NCBI GenBank assembly: GCA_014905825.1
Contig: JACGCN010000001.1
Span: forward strand, 1,798,001 to 1,862,000
Direction: 5' to 3'
Origin: Lyophyllum atratum
Lineage: Eukaryota; Basidiomycota; Agaricomycetes; Agaricales; Lyophyllaceae
Length of the DNA stretch: 64,000 nucleotides
In this document: in pieces, positions 24,693 to 34,824 of the stretch
How positions within the stretch are numbered: the stretch's first letter is position 1
Layout of the letters: each line of letters starts with the position of its first letter
The notes under the pieces: model-generated
The model's database searches: none
The model's input: the letters and a program-made list of their open reading frames with translations, nothing else
What the model was told of the DNA's origin: nothing
Made by a program: the position numbers and the translations under genes

Positions 24693-25380
24693 AGGAGGGG
24701 GGACTATGCTGCAATTGGTCCGATCCAAAATCCTCAAAATCGGCCGTTTCTGTCACGACCAATTTGCCCGGTTTCTGTACGCCGGCGGATCGGGTGCGCC
24801 CAAAAACGGTAATTTCTGTACGCCCAAGTGATCCAACCTCCAGTTTTTTCTCCTAAATCTATCACGAACGGTAAATAGCTAACTGTAGGGGCGCATATGC
24901 ATGTAGAATAGTTGTAGAATAGTAAAAGAAACTGTCCAGGTATACCATCCTAGTCGCCGATTCTGTGTTAGGTTCAGAAGGCTTAGTAGAGGTGGCCGAC
25001 CGAACTGTTGATTACGAGTTGCTTGAACTTGCTTCGAGATAGGGACTTCAACGCCTGCACAGTGCTATTTACATCGTGTAACGAGTCCTACGACCGAGAG
25101 TACAGCTGTTGAGCATCTAGTCCGAGGGTGAGGATATTGAATGGATGGGTATCGGTCTGTATCGGTGCTCGTCAAATTTTGCTCAAGGTTTCTTTCGTGA
25201 TTTCTGTACGCATCCGGATCGGTCATATCATCCGACCGGCCGGTTCTGTACGCAGCATGGATCGGTCGTTGCCCCCAAAATTGTCAGTTTCTGTACGCAT
25301 CGGATCGGACGAGAGGGCCGGATTTTCACCATTTCTGTACGCCTAAGGATCGGACCATTTGCGGCATAGTCCCCCCTCCT
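24693..25380. mobile_element. Non-autonomous DNA transposon (MITE), hAT-like by target-site size
   Basis: A 688-bp segment with terminal inverted repeats of 34 bp at 24693-24726 and 25347-25380. The repeats differ at only two positions and begin AGGAGGGGGGACTATGC. It is flanked by perfect 8-bp direct repeats (GGTGGTAG), the duplication size made by hAT-type transposases. No open frame long enough for a transposase is present, so it must have been mobilised in trans. Both arms contain copies of an 11-nt motif (TTTCTGTACGC), usually followed by GGATCGG, all in one orientation. The element lies in the 1.1-kb intergenic region between the protease start and the end of the ABC transporter gene. 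Two mismatches and an intact duplication suggest a fairly recent insertion. Superfamily assignment rests on duplication length only. Confidence 0.88.
25201..25342 (+). repeat. Right-arm subterminal tandem repeat, about 44-nt period
   Basis: Copies of TTTCTGTACGC (one starting at its second base) occur at 25201, 25243, 25288 and 25332, each followed within a few bases by GGATCGG. Two further copies lie in the left arm at 24772 and 24813, in the same orientation. The spacer between motifs varies, so the conserved part is the pair of short boxes. In other DNA transposons such subterminal arrays bind transposase; that role is inferred here. Confidence 0.75.
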
Positions 25381-25388
25381 GGTGGTAG
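25381..25388 (+). repeat. Target-site duplication, right copy (8 bp)
   Basis: GGTGGTAG directly follows the right terminal inverted repeat and matches the left copy at 24685-24692. Confidence 0.85.
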
Positions 25389-25514
25389 GATGTTGATCAG
25401 TTTTCAAAGCATCGATTCAGCCTACATAGAAGAAGGCAAATTCCACTGATTAACGCAAGTCCGAAAAGCAAGAAGTGTCTAGCACTCGTAAAAGATGATG
25501 TATATATACAAGGA

Positions 25515-28500
25515 CTACCGTCGCAGAGCTTGCAGTTCCTCTAACCGCGCTTTCATCTTCGGACTGCGACAACGTCAGGCGAGACAGAAAGAAACAGGTA
25601 TATTACTCACACTTCAAGAAGTTTTGTCTCTAGACTCTGCTTCTCCTCTTGCAAGGCAAGGCGCTTCTCTGCGTCCAGCTTTGTGCTATGGGCGCTCAGT
25701 TAGTGACGTGGAGCAATCGCGAAAAAATAATGCATACAAGACATAACCTCCTTGCCCGTCATAGTGGAGAATCAAGGCATGGTACTTCCAGAGAGACGGC
25801 CGATGGGACACAGTCAAAAGAGTGATACCCAGACGCTCGGCGTGTTCCATCATCTGTCCTTCCATATCGGTTGGCACTAGCGAGGTCGCTTCGTCAAGAA
25901 TGGCATACTGCGATGAATGTTTAGCCATCGATATATATATAAAAGAATGGACAAAGGGCCTACTCGGGGATTGTGGTAGAAGAGTCTAGCCCATGCAATC
26001 TTCTGTTTATCTCCACCACTCAGCGCATCTCTCCATTCGTGAGCAGCGTCCCAGCCACCTTCTCGCTCCACGATATGATCCATTTCGACAACGGCTAAAA
26101 TCTTAAGGAGTTCGTCGTCCGTAACACCACCTGCAACAAATCATGGATACCTTGAAAACGACAATACCAATCACAATGATACGCACGATTTTCCATCTCC
26201 ACCTTTGAGTGAGGGTATATTACTTGATCACGAAGGGTCCCAATGCAAAGATATGGCCGCTGCGGAATCAGAATAAACTGAGAGGCAGGGGGCTTGCGGA
26301 CGACGCCGCCATAAATTGGCCAAAGGCCCCCTAAGATACGGAAAAGGGAGGACTTTCCACAACCTGGAAGGTGTCAAGGCCATACGACTTTATAATCATT
26401 ACCAATCTCACCATTAGGGCCGACGATGAGAAGATGTTGCTAAAAAGCTTAGGTATGAGCCTTCAGAAGCATGCGGCCAATAGAGGTACGTACTCCAGGT
26501 TTCACTTGGAAACTCAAACTCTTCACGAGGATATCTCCGTTTGGTGTGACGATAGGTACATTCTCAAATTGAATATCCTCCGACTCGATCACTTGACCAT
26601 GTCCTCGAAGGACTTCATAAAATCAGACGGTGCATATAAAGGGAAGATAGGATGACATACTGTGTGCATTCTCTCCGATGGTCGCGCTGCTCACTAAAGC
26701 TTTCTCGAATTTACCTTTGCCAATGTCTTTCATGGTGTCGAGAAGGAGAGAAACTCGAGCTGTGTAACCAGCCAGCTCCGACAGATCCTTGTAAGAATAC
26801 ATAACGCGACCGAAAGCGTCTAATGGAGGACTACTCGTCAGATATGCTCGAGTACGCGACAGAAAGTACAAACCTGAAGACGAGAGTAAGAGACGTCGGT
26901 TGGTCACAAAACCTTCCGAGCGATGTAGTCAGCTCCGTCTTAAGGAGTATAGAGATTGATGCAAACCTTCCGTTCGACCCCCAAGATCGATCCCCGCTCC
27001 AGGGAGTTTGAAGAAGACTGGTACCGAGCAGAGAAGAAGCTGAAGACAAATTAACGACCGCAAGACGGGAAGAATGCACTCTTACTCCATAAGCTCCCCA
27101 CAACCACTTGATTATACCCTCTTCGACGCATCCGAACCACCACCGACGTCTCAGAACGTGGTTCTCATGCCGAAGGACGCTCGCATACTCTCTTTCCAAG
27201 AGTGTTTTCTCTGTCCCTTCTCCGCCGAAGAATGCAATCTCTTCTGAAAACTCCGCAACGCGCGAGTGTGCATGGCGCAGGGCGCCGGAAAGCTGGGCTG
27301 AAAGGGCCGTGTACATGCCGAAAGGAGGTGTTAATCGGCGCACTTTGGGGGCAACAGGATCAGCATATGGAAGAACTACGAGAAGACAGGTACTGACACA
27401 GTATTGCAGAGGACTGGACTACAATGGTAAGAATTAATAAGCCCTCCGCGCCAACGTTTTGTGATAGTTGGTAATTATATAGTATTACATCAAGCACTGG
27501 CTTTGCCATATTGGAGTATATTGCAGCGAGATGGGTGGAAAATCGTTGGATGTCATGCGTTATCATCCTGTGAAAGTGCTTCAGTATGGGTGACTCGTGA
27601 ACGAAAGGAAGATCTGAACTGATCAGGATTCTTTATCCGGTCATCTAGGTTTGCTGCAAGTCGCGTTCAGCTCTTGAAGTATAAAAGAATACTGGTCACC
27701 CACAAAGTTTATAGTAAACTTTGCCTTCAGGACCCTCTGCTTCTTCGCCCAAGTATTGCTTCAAAACCTCCTTCGTCAGTCGCGTCCGATACGCGATTGC
27801 AAGTTTATTCTGAATGTAGCTGAGCCAACTATTTGTCCAGGTCGCTGGGATGGCAACAAGAAGCCAACGGCAGATGTTCCAAAAGAATTCTCGAGGTTGG
27901 GCGCGTACGAGACTGGCGACGATCCTGTGAGGTATAATTAGCAAGGGATTATTCGGTTGGAGATGATCTCAGCTATGGAACAAATCATGGGGAAAGTGAC
28001 TTCGATTCTGGATCACCACATGCGAGAAAAAGAGGAAGATGAATTGGAGGAGTTCAACGCACTTTCCGTCAAGTGAAGCAACATATAGTGAGATTGCGGT
28101 CCTGAAGATGAGTAAACTGGAATGCATGACCAGGAGGAGCGCTTCCTTGGATCGTATGCTCGGTATTACAATCCGTAGAATAGATGCTAGTCGTTCATAG
28201 AAGAGGGCATCAACCTAACAGAATGAGAAATGTCAGGGCATTACTCTGAAATGGTATGAAGAACAGCTGAGCATACCGCGACACGAGGGGCCTTTCCTGT
28301 CTCGCCTTGTTCCTTGCCATCAGCCTTCTCTTTGCCTTTACCCTTACCCTTGCCTTTGCCAGCGTCGGAGCTTGAGCTAGCTGGTCGCGACGCGAGGCCA
28401 CGGTACGTTGTCCCAAGAACATAGACAACGAACGCGATGTTAAGAAACCGTTGAACCAAGGGCCGGTGTACTGAATAGGCTTTGGCAAAGTGGGCAAAAC

Positions 28501-28543
28501 GTTCATTGAAGGATTTAGCCCGCAACGTCGAGAACGCTGCCAT
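25515..28543 (-). CDS. Peroxisomal ABC half-transporter, subfamily D (Pxa/ABCD3-like)
   Basis: Start ATG at 28543 ([16 protein letters not shown]). An N-terminal hydrophobic segment is followed by a lysine/glycine repeat ([16 protein letters not shown]). The ABCD membrane domain follows, with [42 protein letters not shown] and the EAA-like [17 protein letters not shown]. In the nucleotide-binding domain, Walker A GPNGCGKSS is interrupted by an intron after the second Gly. [21 protein letters not shown], the signature LSGGDKQK and Walker [10 protein letters not shown] follow, with [11 protein letters not shown] as the H-loop. A short coiled C-terminus ends [12 protein letters not shown] proteins dimerise in the peroxisomal membrane and import long-chain acyl-CoA for beta-oxidation. 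I cannot say from sequence which of the yeast Pxa1/Pxa2 roles it has. Confidence 0.92.
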
Positions 28544-28787
28544 GAGTCTGATACAGCCAAGCGGTCTAGAAGGCTGAATCGACGGCACGACAGTGAGAGT
28601 CTCGCAGAGCTATAGCAGTGCGATCAGCTGACTACGTGTCCGAAGATATCTTGGGGGAGATGTATAAGAGATTTATGCCAAAGCGTTGAAGTGATATCTG
28701 GGGCAGGAAATGACATGTGAAATCCAACTGGAGCTCATGTGGCTTGATCTAATTACTTGATCATGATGCGATCTTATCTGATAAAGG

Positions 28788-30006
28788 CTATAGTCTGCCC
28801 TCACTCCTCGCGTCCCGTACCCAGCGAACGACCTCGCTCCAGTCCTTCACCCTACGCAGTGGTGCGCCCTCAGGTATTTCGAGTGTCTCCTCTTTCCAGA
28901 ATTCCCTTCCGCCCTCCGCTTCCAATCGTCGATCAAAGGCCATCTCGTCCTTCGCGTCGCCTGATGCTGAAATTCTCTTGTTCCATTCATAGTCTCCAAA
29001 CAAAAGTACCTGCGTTGGTTGCCGTGAGGTAGCGCATTGTAGTGCGTTCTCAGCGGAGTCGTCAATAAGGACTTTCGCCCCGAGATCAGTACAAACCTAA
29101 ACAGAGAATTAAATTCGAGCTAGAGCAAGCAGGACGAGCTGCAAACCTGGGCCTTGCTCAGCTTTGTCACGACCTCGTGTCCAGTTTTGTGAGCATCCTT
29201 GAATTGACCCGTGCATATCACGCTGTCGAAAAGGCCTTCAACATTTGGGGTGAATTCAACGCACATGAAGAATACCTATCATACATACCAGGAAAATGTT
29301 TGTTAACCCACTCCCAGCTCCCATCTGCGTTATCCTCTGTCCGTGCCGTTACAATGATCAGCCTGAAGCCCATATCTCTCAGAGATTGAACTCCTTCACG
29401 CGCGCCTGGCACGACTTTGGTATTAAATATCAGGTCCGTCGAATAGAAGTCCTTGACCTTGATGAATGTTTCCTTCGGTGTTCCCCAGAATGGGTTCTTG
29501 GAGACGGTGAGCAGCGTCAAAACCCATAAGCTTTGGTGTATGTAGTACCTTCCAATAGTAATAATCTGGTTTGTGGGGGTCAGTTCCCAGGTTAAGGCTG
29601 TTCATATGGGTTGAATGACTTGCAGTAAAATAGTGAAATATCCATGCTCGTCCCGTATTTCGCGTTATGCCCTTCGATGGGCGCGTCACTTGAAAATACG
29701 ATTGATTGTTCGAAAGTTCTTACATTCAGCGACAGTGTGGTTTGTCTGACTTAGAACATCATCGAGGTCGATCGCAATCACCGGTCCACTAGAGCTAGGT
29801 GGTGATATCGTGGTGAGCTTTTCTAGAGCATTCTTCTCGGCCTCTTCTCGTTCTGGCTGTCCTTCGAATTGATCCGCCTGCTCGACGGACGGGGATTCTA
29901 GGTGCAATCGAGAACTGGCAGCAGACATGACTGCTGTAACAAGAGCCAACGTGGATGACTCCAAGGCTGGCAGATTCTGATCATTTTGAGTCTCGATCAC
30001 AACCAT
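28788..30006 (-). CDS. HAD-superfamily phosphatase, 5'(3')-deoxyribonucleotidase (NT5C) type
   Basis: Spliced exons give motif I IAIDLDDVLSQTN (D-x-D) and WHNAKYGTSMDIS, then a probable GC..AG intron. Next come YYYYWK and NPFWGTPKETFIKVKDFY. Motif II is FRLIIVTARTEDNADGSWEW (Thr), and motifs III/IV are DLGAKVLIDDSAENALQCA (Lys and Asp pair). The ending is EVVRWVRDARSEGRL. The order and spacing match the NT5C-like family, which dephosphorylates nucleoside monophosphates; substrate choice is not visible here. Two start codons are possible, at 30006 and 29928. The first gives a Thr/Ser/Glu-rich N-terminal extension, which could be a leader. Confidence 0.8.
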
Positions 30007-30118
30007 TGATATGATCACTATCAAACAACTCCTTGCTTATTACATATGCCGTTCGAATTCAGTATATCACGTAGATTTACGAGTATCATATAACCTGAGT
30101 GATCTGCATATCACTGAA

Positions 30119-30818
30119 TTAAGCAGGGTTTATATCAGTAGAAGCTAAGGCCGACCATACCTTTCCAGTTGTGACGTCGTAAACCCACCCAGTGACCTTG
30201 GTATCTTTAAGCACAAGTGGATTCTCCTGCAAGAACTTAACATCGCTCTTGATGGAGTTCTCGAGGTGACCGAACTCCAGAAAATCGATTTTATCAACAG
30301 CCTCAGCGACTGCCGAGTTTCCTGGCTCCGAGTCTTTCACAACTTTGCGGAGGTGCTCGGTCGAGAAGGTAAGCATCCCGCACCCAGTATGATGGAAGAC
30401 CGCAATTTCCCGCGTCCCGAGAAGACGCTGTGAAATCACTACGCTGCGGAGAGCTTCCTTGCTTATAAAATACAGCAGACATAATGAGAACCTATCGAGG
30501 ATTCCGGAATACGTGGCGTACGCGCAGCCTCCAGCGTTACGGATGACATGAGCATCTCCGAGATCAATTCCAAGTTGACCAGCGGGTCTGAAGGGAAGAA
30601 GTGAATCAGCCTCAGGCAACCAGGAAGTCACAAACGACTTACTCGACACGGGCATCCATGCAAGTTACTACATGAGTCCATAAGTAGTTATTTATGATGA
30701 AGTCAGCAGGATAACTACCAACGATGTACTTCTTTGCAGGTGGTAATGCCAATCCACCTTTGTCGAATGTCGCGACGTATGCGTCGTTACGCTTCCGAAA
30801 TTCCTGATGAGCAGACAT
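30119..30818 (-). CDS. Beta-class carbonic anhydrase
   Basis: Start ATG at 30818 (MSAHQEFRKRNDAYVATFDK), close to the usual cytosolic beta-CA start. After an intron, VTCMDARVE supplies the first zinc Cys and the Asp-Arg dyad. AGQLGIDLGDAHVIRNAGG follows. A further intron precedes KEALRSVVISQRLLGTREI, and AVFHHTGCGMLTF gives the zinc His and second Cys (H-x2-C). The C-terminus VTGWVYDVTTGKVWSA is typical. The enzyme interconverts CO2 and bicarbonate. No targeting peptide is evident, so it is probably cytosolic. Confidence 0.92.
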
Positions 30819-31462
30819 GATGTTGCAAAGACAAGGAGAAAAAGTTGCTCGCTTTATGCTCTCAAAACTCAGGTCATGTCTATGTCACCCGAGCGGATGG
30901 TGTTCGATTGCGCCATATCTTGCTTAATGAGCACTTTCCAAGGCAACGGACTCGTGACTCGTCAGTTCTGGTTAGACCAGATTCCGAAGTTCGCCCTGGG
31001 ATAGAAGAGAGGAACATGTCCGAACCGTGCACAGACCGCTGGGGAGCCAGCTGAGGAGCGCACTTCAAATGCCATGACCGGGATTGGCTAGACTGGTTAA
31101 GACAGATGTGAAAGAAGTTCAACAGCTTATCGATATGACTGCCATTCTATCACGATGAATCCACATCGAATTCACCTGAGCCAAGAGGAGCCAAGTGGAA
31201 ATAAGAAGCGCAGAATTAAGGGAATACACATTGAGTCCGGTAGTCACAGCGCTGTGAGGCAACTTGAGCCGGAAGTCTTGCAGAGCCTCATCGTCGAGAC
31301 GCCTGAAGTTATGTGTAGGTGGTGACTCTGATTATGACAATGACCGGTGGCAGTGGCAGTAGCAGTGGCAGTAGTAAGAAGTAACGCCGGCGGGTTTGAA
31401 ATTGGACCGTAATTTGCTGTAAATGATCACATGACCGTACTCTAACTTGCTTCGCGCCAGCC
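30819..31462. other. Intergenic divergent region with CAGTGG/AGT microsatellite
   Basis: About 640 bp between the divergent carbonic anhydrase and RINT1 genes. A short degenerate repeat of GGCAGT units occurs at about 31347-31376. Open frames in this stretch have no family motifs. Confidence 0.5.
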
Positions 31463-34400
31463 ATGACATCGCAACAGATTCGGACGCTGCTCGCTCCTCC
31501 CAATGTCCAGGATGCTAACCAGAAAACGGTCACACTTTTAAACGCTCGGTTTCAGACTTTGGATGACCTAGACGAGCTTGAGTCACTGGTGCTTGATGCA
31601 CAAGAACGGAATGATGATCTCCAGTCCAAAGTGCGTCGAATCTATCGTTTGAACAAGAATCCTTGCTCAACACACTGGCAGCTCAGCTTTCTTTATCTCG
31701 GTCAAAGATAGAGGCTCTCCTCGCGGACACCCGTGTATCAGCCGAAACTCACATTCATACAGCTCAAGAGCTCTCGCTTCTTCGGCATTCCCTCACTGAC
31801 GAACTCTCCGAACTCTCCCATGAGTTAATATCTACCTTATCAGACGGCGAAGGAAAATCTACCCTCCTCGAAGACATAGAAACCCTCCATCGAAATCTTA
31901 AGGAGCTCCAAAGCGTTAAAGGTTATGTACAGGTCATTGAGCATGCCCTCAAACTCCGGTGAGGAAGATGAAAACTGTGAAGAGTGTATATTTAAGATAT
32001 TTTACAGCGAATCATCGGCGGAACAAATACGTGGCTCAAAGCTATCGATATCAGCATCGTCGCTCAGCGAGTACCAGGCGCTCCAGTCCTTTGTTGCTAA
32101 AGTTTCGGATGCTTGCTCCGAAGTCGAGAATGGGTCGAGTGAACAGACGTTGCATCTAGTTCAGTTCTTGGAGAAGATCCGCAATAAGACTTGGGCTGAC
32201 ATTCAAGGCACCCTATCCAGGTGAGCATAATAAGATGATGCAAGCTTCGTACTGAATCGAACTTCCAAGCTCCTTAAACGCGACCGCCGAGAAAATTGGC
32301 TGGCCTATGGTTTTGGATTATGCTTCGGCTTCTGTTGAAGATAGAAGTGCTTTTGAACATAAATTCCGAAATCTCTTGAAACTCCAGACCTGGTAGGTTG
32401 GTTTGCACCTCCACCAGACACATCTCATCGTCATAAACATTGAAGGGACGAAAAGAATCGGATATCTCAGCCTCCCCAGCAAAGAGAAGGCAAAGATGGG
32501 CTCTACACCATCCAAGCCCTTGTGCAGCCGATATCTCTGCGTTTCAAATATCACTTCGAAGGAAACCGCCAAACTAATAGATTAGACAAGGTGCGGATTA
32601 TTAAATAAGTGACGTAGACTGTCCACTCAACCTGCTTCCAGCCCGAGTGGTACTTCACGCATATACTGAATGTTGCACACGAACATCGTATATTCATGGA
32701 ATCGGTTGTTCAACGACTGCTGAACTCTTCAGAATATCGGGGGATCGACGCTTGGGTATGCTTTTCGATTCTGCCTACCGTCCTGTTCTTATGCAGTGTT
32801 TAGCATGAGTTCACCTACCTACTCTTACCGGTGCTATTGCGGAAGCTTAAACAGTCAATACCGTCCTTGCTGCCTCATCCTCCGTTGTTGGCCCATACAA
32901 TCTACCAAGCTTTGACCTTCGATGCTGCACTTGCAGAAGAAGGATTTTTGATACAGGCGACATCGGCAGCGAAACAACGTAATCCAAACGACAAATGGGA
33001 AGGGGTGAGTGAGGTGATCTTGGGGAATAGAGAGTGGTTCGAAACATGGCTGCTTGGGGAGAAAAAATGTACGTTCATTTTCACATGGCGTAGGTGCGCT
33101 TCCTGAGTGTGTGCCTTTCAGTCGCGGAAGACCAATATCACGAAACCATCGGCGCACCTGATGCCTGGCTCATCGCTGGTGACGATGAACATGACGAGGA
33201 TTCCCAAACTCGGGATTTGAGATCGACTAATTCAGCTAGGAGAATATGCTCTCTGTTTGAGCAAGTCACAGGTAGGCCCCGCTCTAGTCATAGTTCAAGG
33301 ACATTTCTTGAAATACTTGCATTAGATCGCTACTCCCCTTTGCCACGATTCGAACATCGCGCCAGTTTTCTGTTATCTATCCAGTTGCCTCTGTTGGATT
33401 ATTATCGCCGCCGCATCGTGTCCTCGCTCGATGCATTCGAGACCCTCTCTTCTGCATTCGTACGAGCTGTACCTGGCGCGCTCAGCGTCAGTTTGGGAGG
33501 AAAGGAAGAAGGAAGTGTCCATGTTGACAACAGGGGACTGACTAGCGGAGTTGAAGGGGTGCAGCGATTATGCAAAGCACTGCTCAGCGCGAAGTACGTT
33601 GAAACAGCTATGAAAGGTTGGGGTGAAGAATTAGTGAGTCCCCGTCTTCGAAGCTGATTATTCCGAAACTAATGTTGGTTCGTCAGTTTTTTGTGGAATT
33701 ATGGACTGAAATTAATCATGACCCATCGTTACGCAGCCAAGCAGCAGCCAGTCTTCTACTGCCAGACCCCAAGGCGGAAGGCGAAGAAATCCCCAGTGAC
33801 ACTTTGTTCCAGGAGCTCATCTCGGGATACGAGGGTCTTGGTGACCGAGCGGAGGGCATGGTCGTTCAACAGATTTGTGGTGAGATTGAGAGTCTATTGA
33901 AAGCCCACTTTTCAGCGACGTTGTGCGTGCATTCTCTTCCCCAATCGATAGTAGCGTACTAATGCTTGCACCCTTTATGTAGGCCAAATTTGTCTACCGG
34001 CCACGCGGATGATATTGCGCTCTCTCAGACATTATTGACACCCATTACCCTTCTCTCCTCCCATCTGACATTCCTTCGAGCGATTATGCCTCAAACTATT
34101 CTCACGACACTCTACCGACAAATTGCATCGAGACTAGCAGAGCACATCCTCCAGCGGCAAATTATATATCGTGGCCATTTCGGCCTGCAAGAAGGCAAAA
34201 GCATCCGTGCTGAATGCGAATTATGGGTTGAAACCTGCCGTGCAGCGCTGGGTGGAGGTTTGCCTGGAGGCAGAGCCAGGGTCGAAGCTCCGTGGACGAA
34301 ATTGCTTCAAGCAGGGAGTCTGGCGAGTGCGGAAGGTGATACTTGGGCCGCCATCATAGAAGTGACATTCGGAACACAAACGGACGAGGAATGGGAGCTT

Positions 34401-34487
34401 TCCATGACGCCTGCTATTGGCTCTGTCGAGCTAGGACGGGCAGAGGTAATCAGGACCCTTCGCCGCCGAGAGGATTGTGATCGTTGA
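31463..34487 (+). CDS. RINT1/Tip20 family protein (Dsl1 tethering complex)
   Basis: Start ATG at 31463 (MTSQQIRTLLAPPNVQDAN). An N-terminal coiled-coil (RFQTLDDLDELESLVLDAQERNDDL, then LSLLRHSLTDELSELSHELI) is followed by VKGYVQVIEHALKLR. The RINT-1/TIP-1 core follows, with NATAEKIGWPMVLDYASASVEDR, KPEWYFTHILNVAHEHR, PRFEHRASFLLSIQLPLLDYYRRR and LTFLRAIMPQTILTTLYRQI. The C-terminal helical region ends VIRTLRRREDCDR. Tip20/RINT1 acts in retrograde Golgi-to-ER vesicle tethering with Dsl1/ZW10 and ER SNAREs. The last few codons depend on whether a possible donor after GCAGAG (34447) is used. Confidence 0.88.
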
Positions 34488-34824
34488 GGAAATTTCGTCC
34501 TCACTTGCACTTGCATATTTACTTGGTATGCAGTATAGTTTTCTCTGTCAGTTCGTTAATACCATAGAACTGTTCGACACCTTTTGGTTGTTGCCACTTC
34601 TCTGCCCAAGTGCTACCGAATTGTCTACCAGTGACCACATTCTATTCCAAGTGTCTACTGTTAACGCGGTTGAACGCCCGGAATCTAGTCAGAACCATGT
34701 CCGAATGTCCTTGCTACGACATAACGAAACTGAATGAGCAGGCACTAGGCAGGACCGTGCGATTGCCAATGCAGCCGTGACCGGTGAAACATTTGAATGC
34801 CGATCCTGGGACCCCTCAATTTGA
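34488..34824. other. Unassigned stretch between RINT1 and RdRP; may hold first RdRP exons
   Basis: No clear gene ends or starts here. An ATG at 34698 opens a 27-codon frame that could splice (donor after 34772 region) to the RdRP frame at about 34866. A segment encoding ETFECRSWDPSI (34783-34821) also stands in the RdRP frame but ends at TGA 34822-34824. Confidence 0.3.

Noticed and set aside
34698..34780. 27-codon ATG frame as the definite first exon of the RdRP
   Set aside because: The possible splice to 34866 keeps frame but uses a weak donor (GTGACC) and cannot be confirmed, so the RdRP start was left open.
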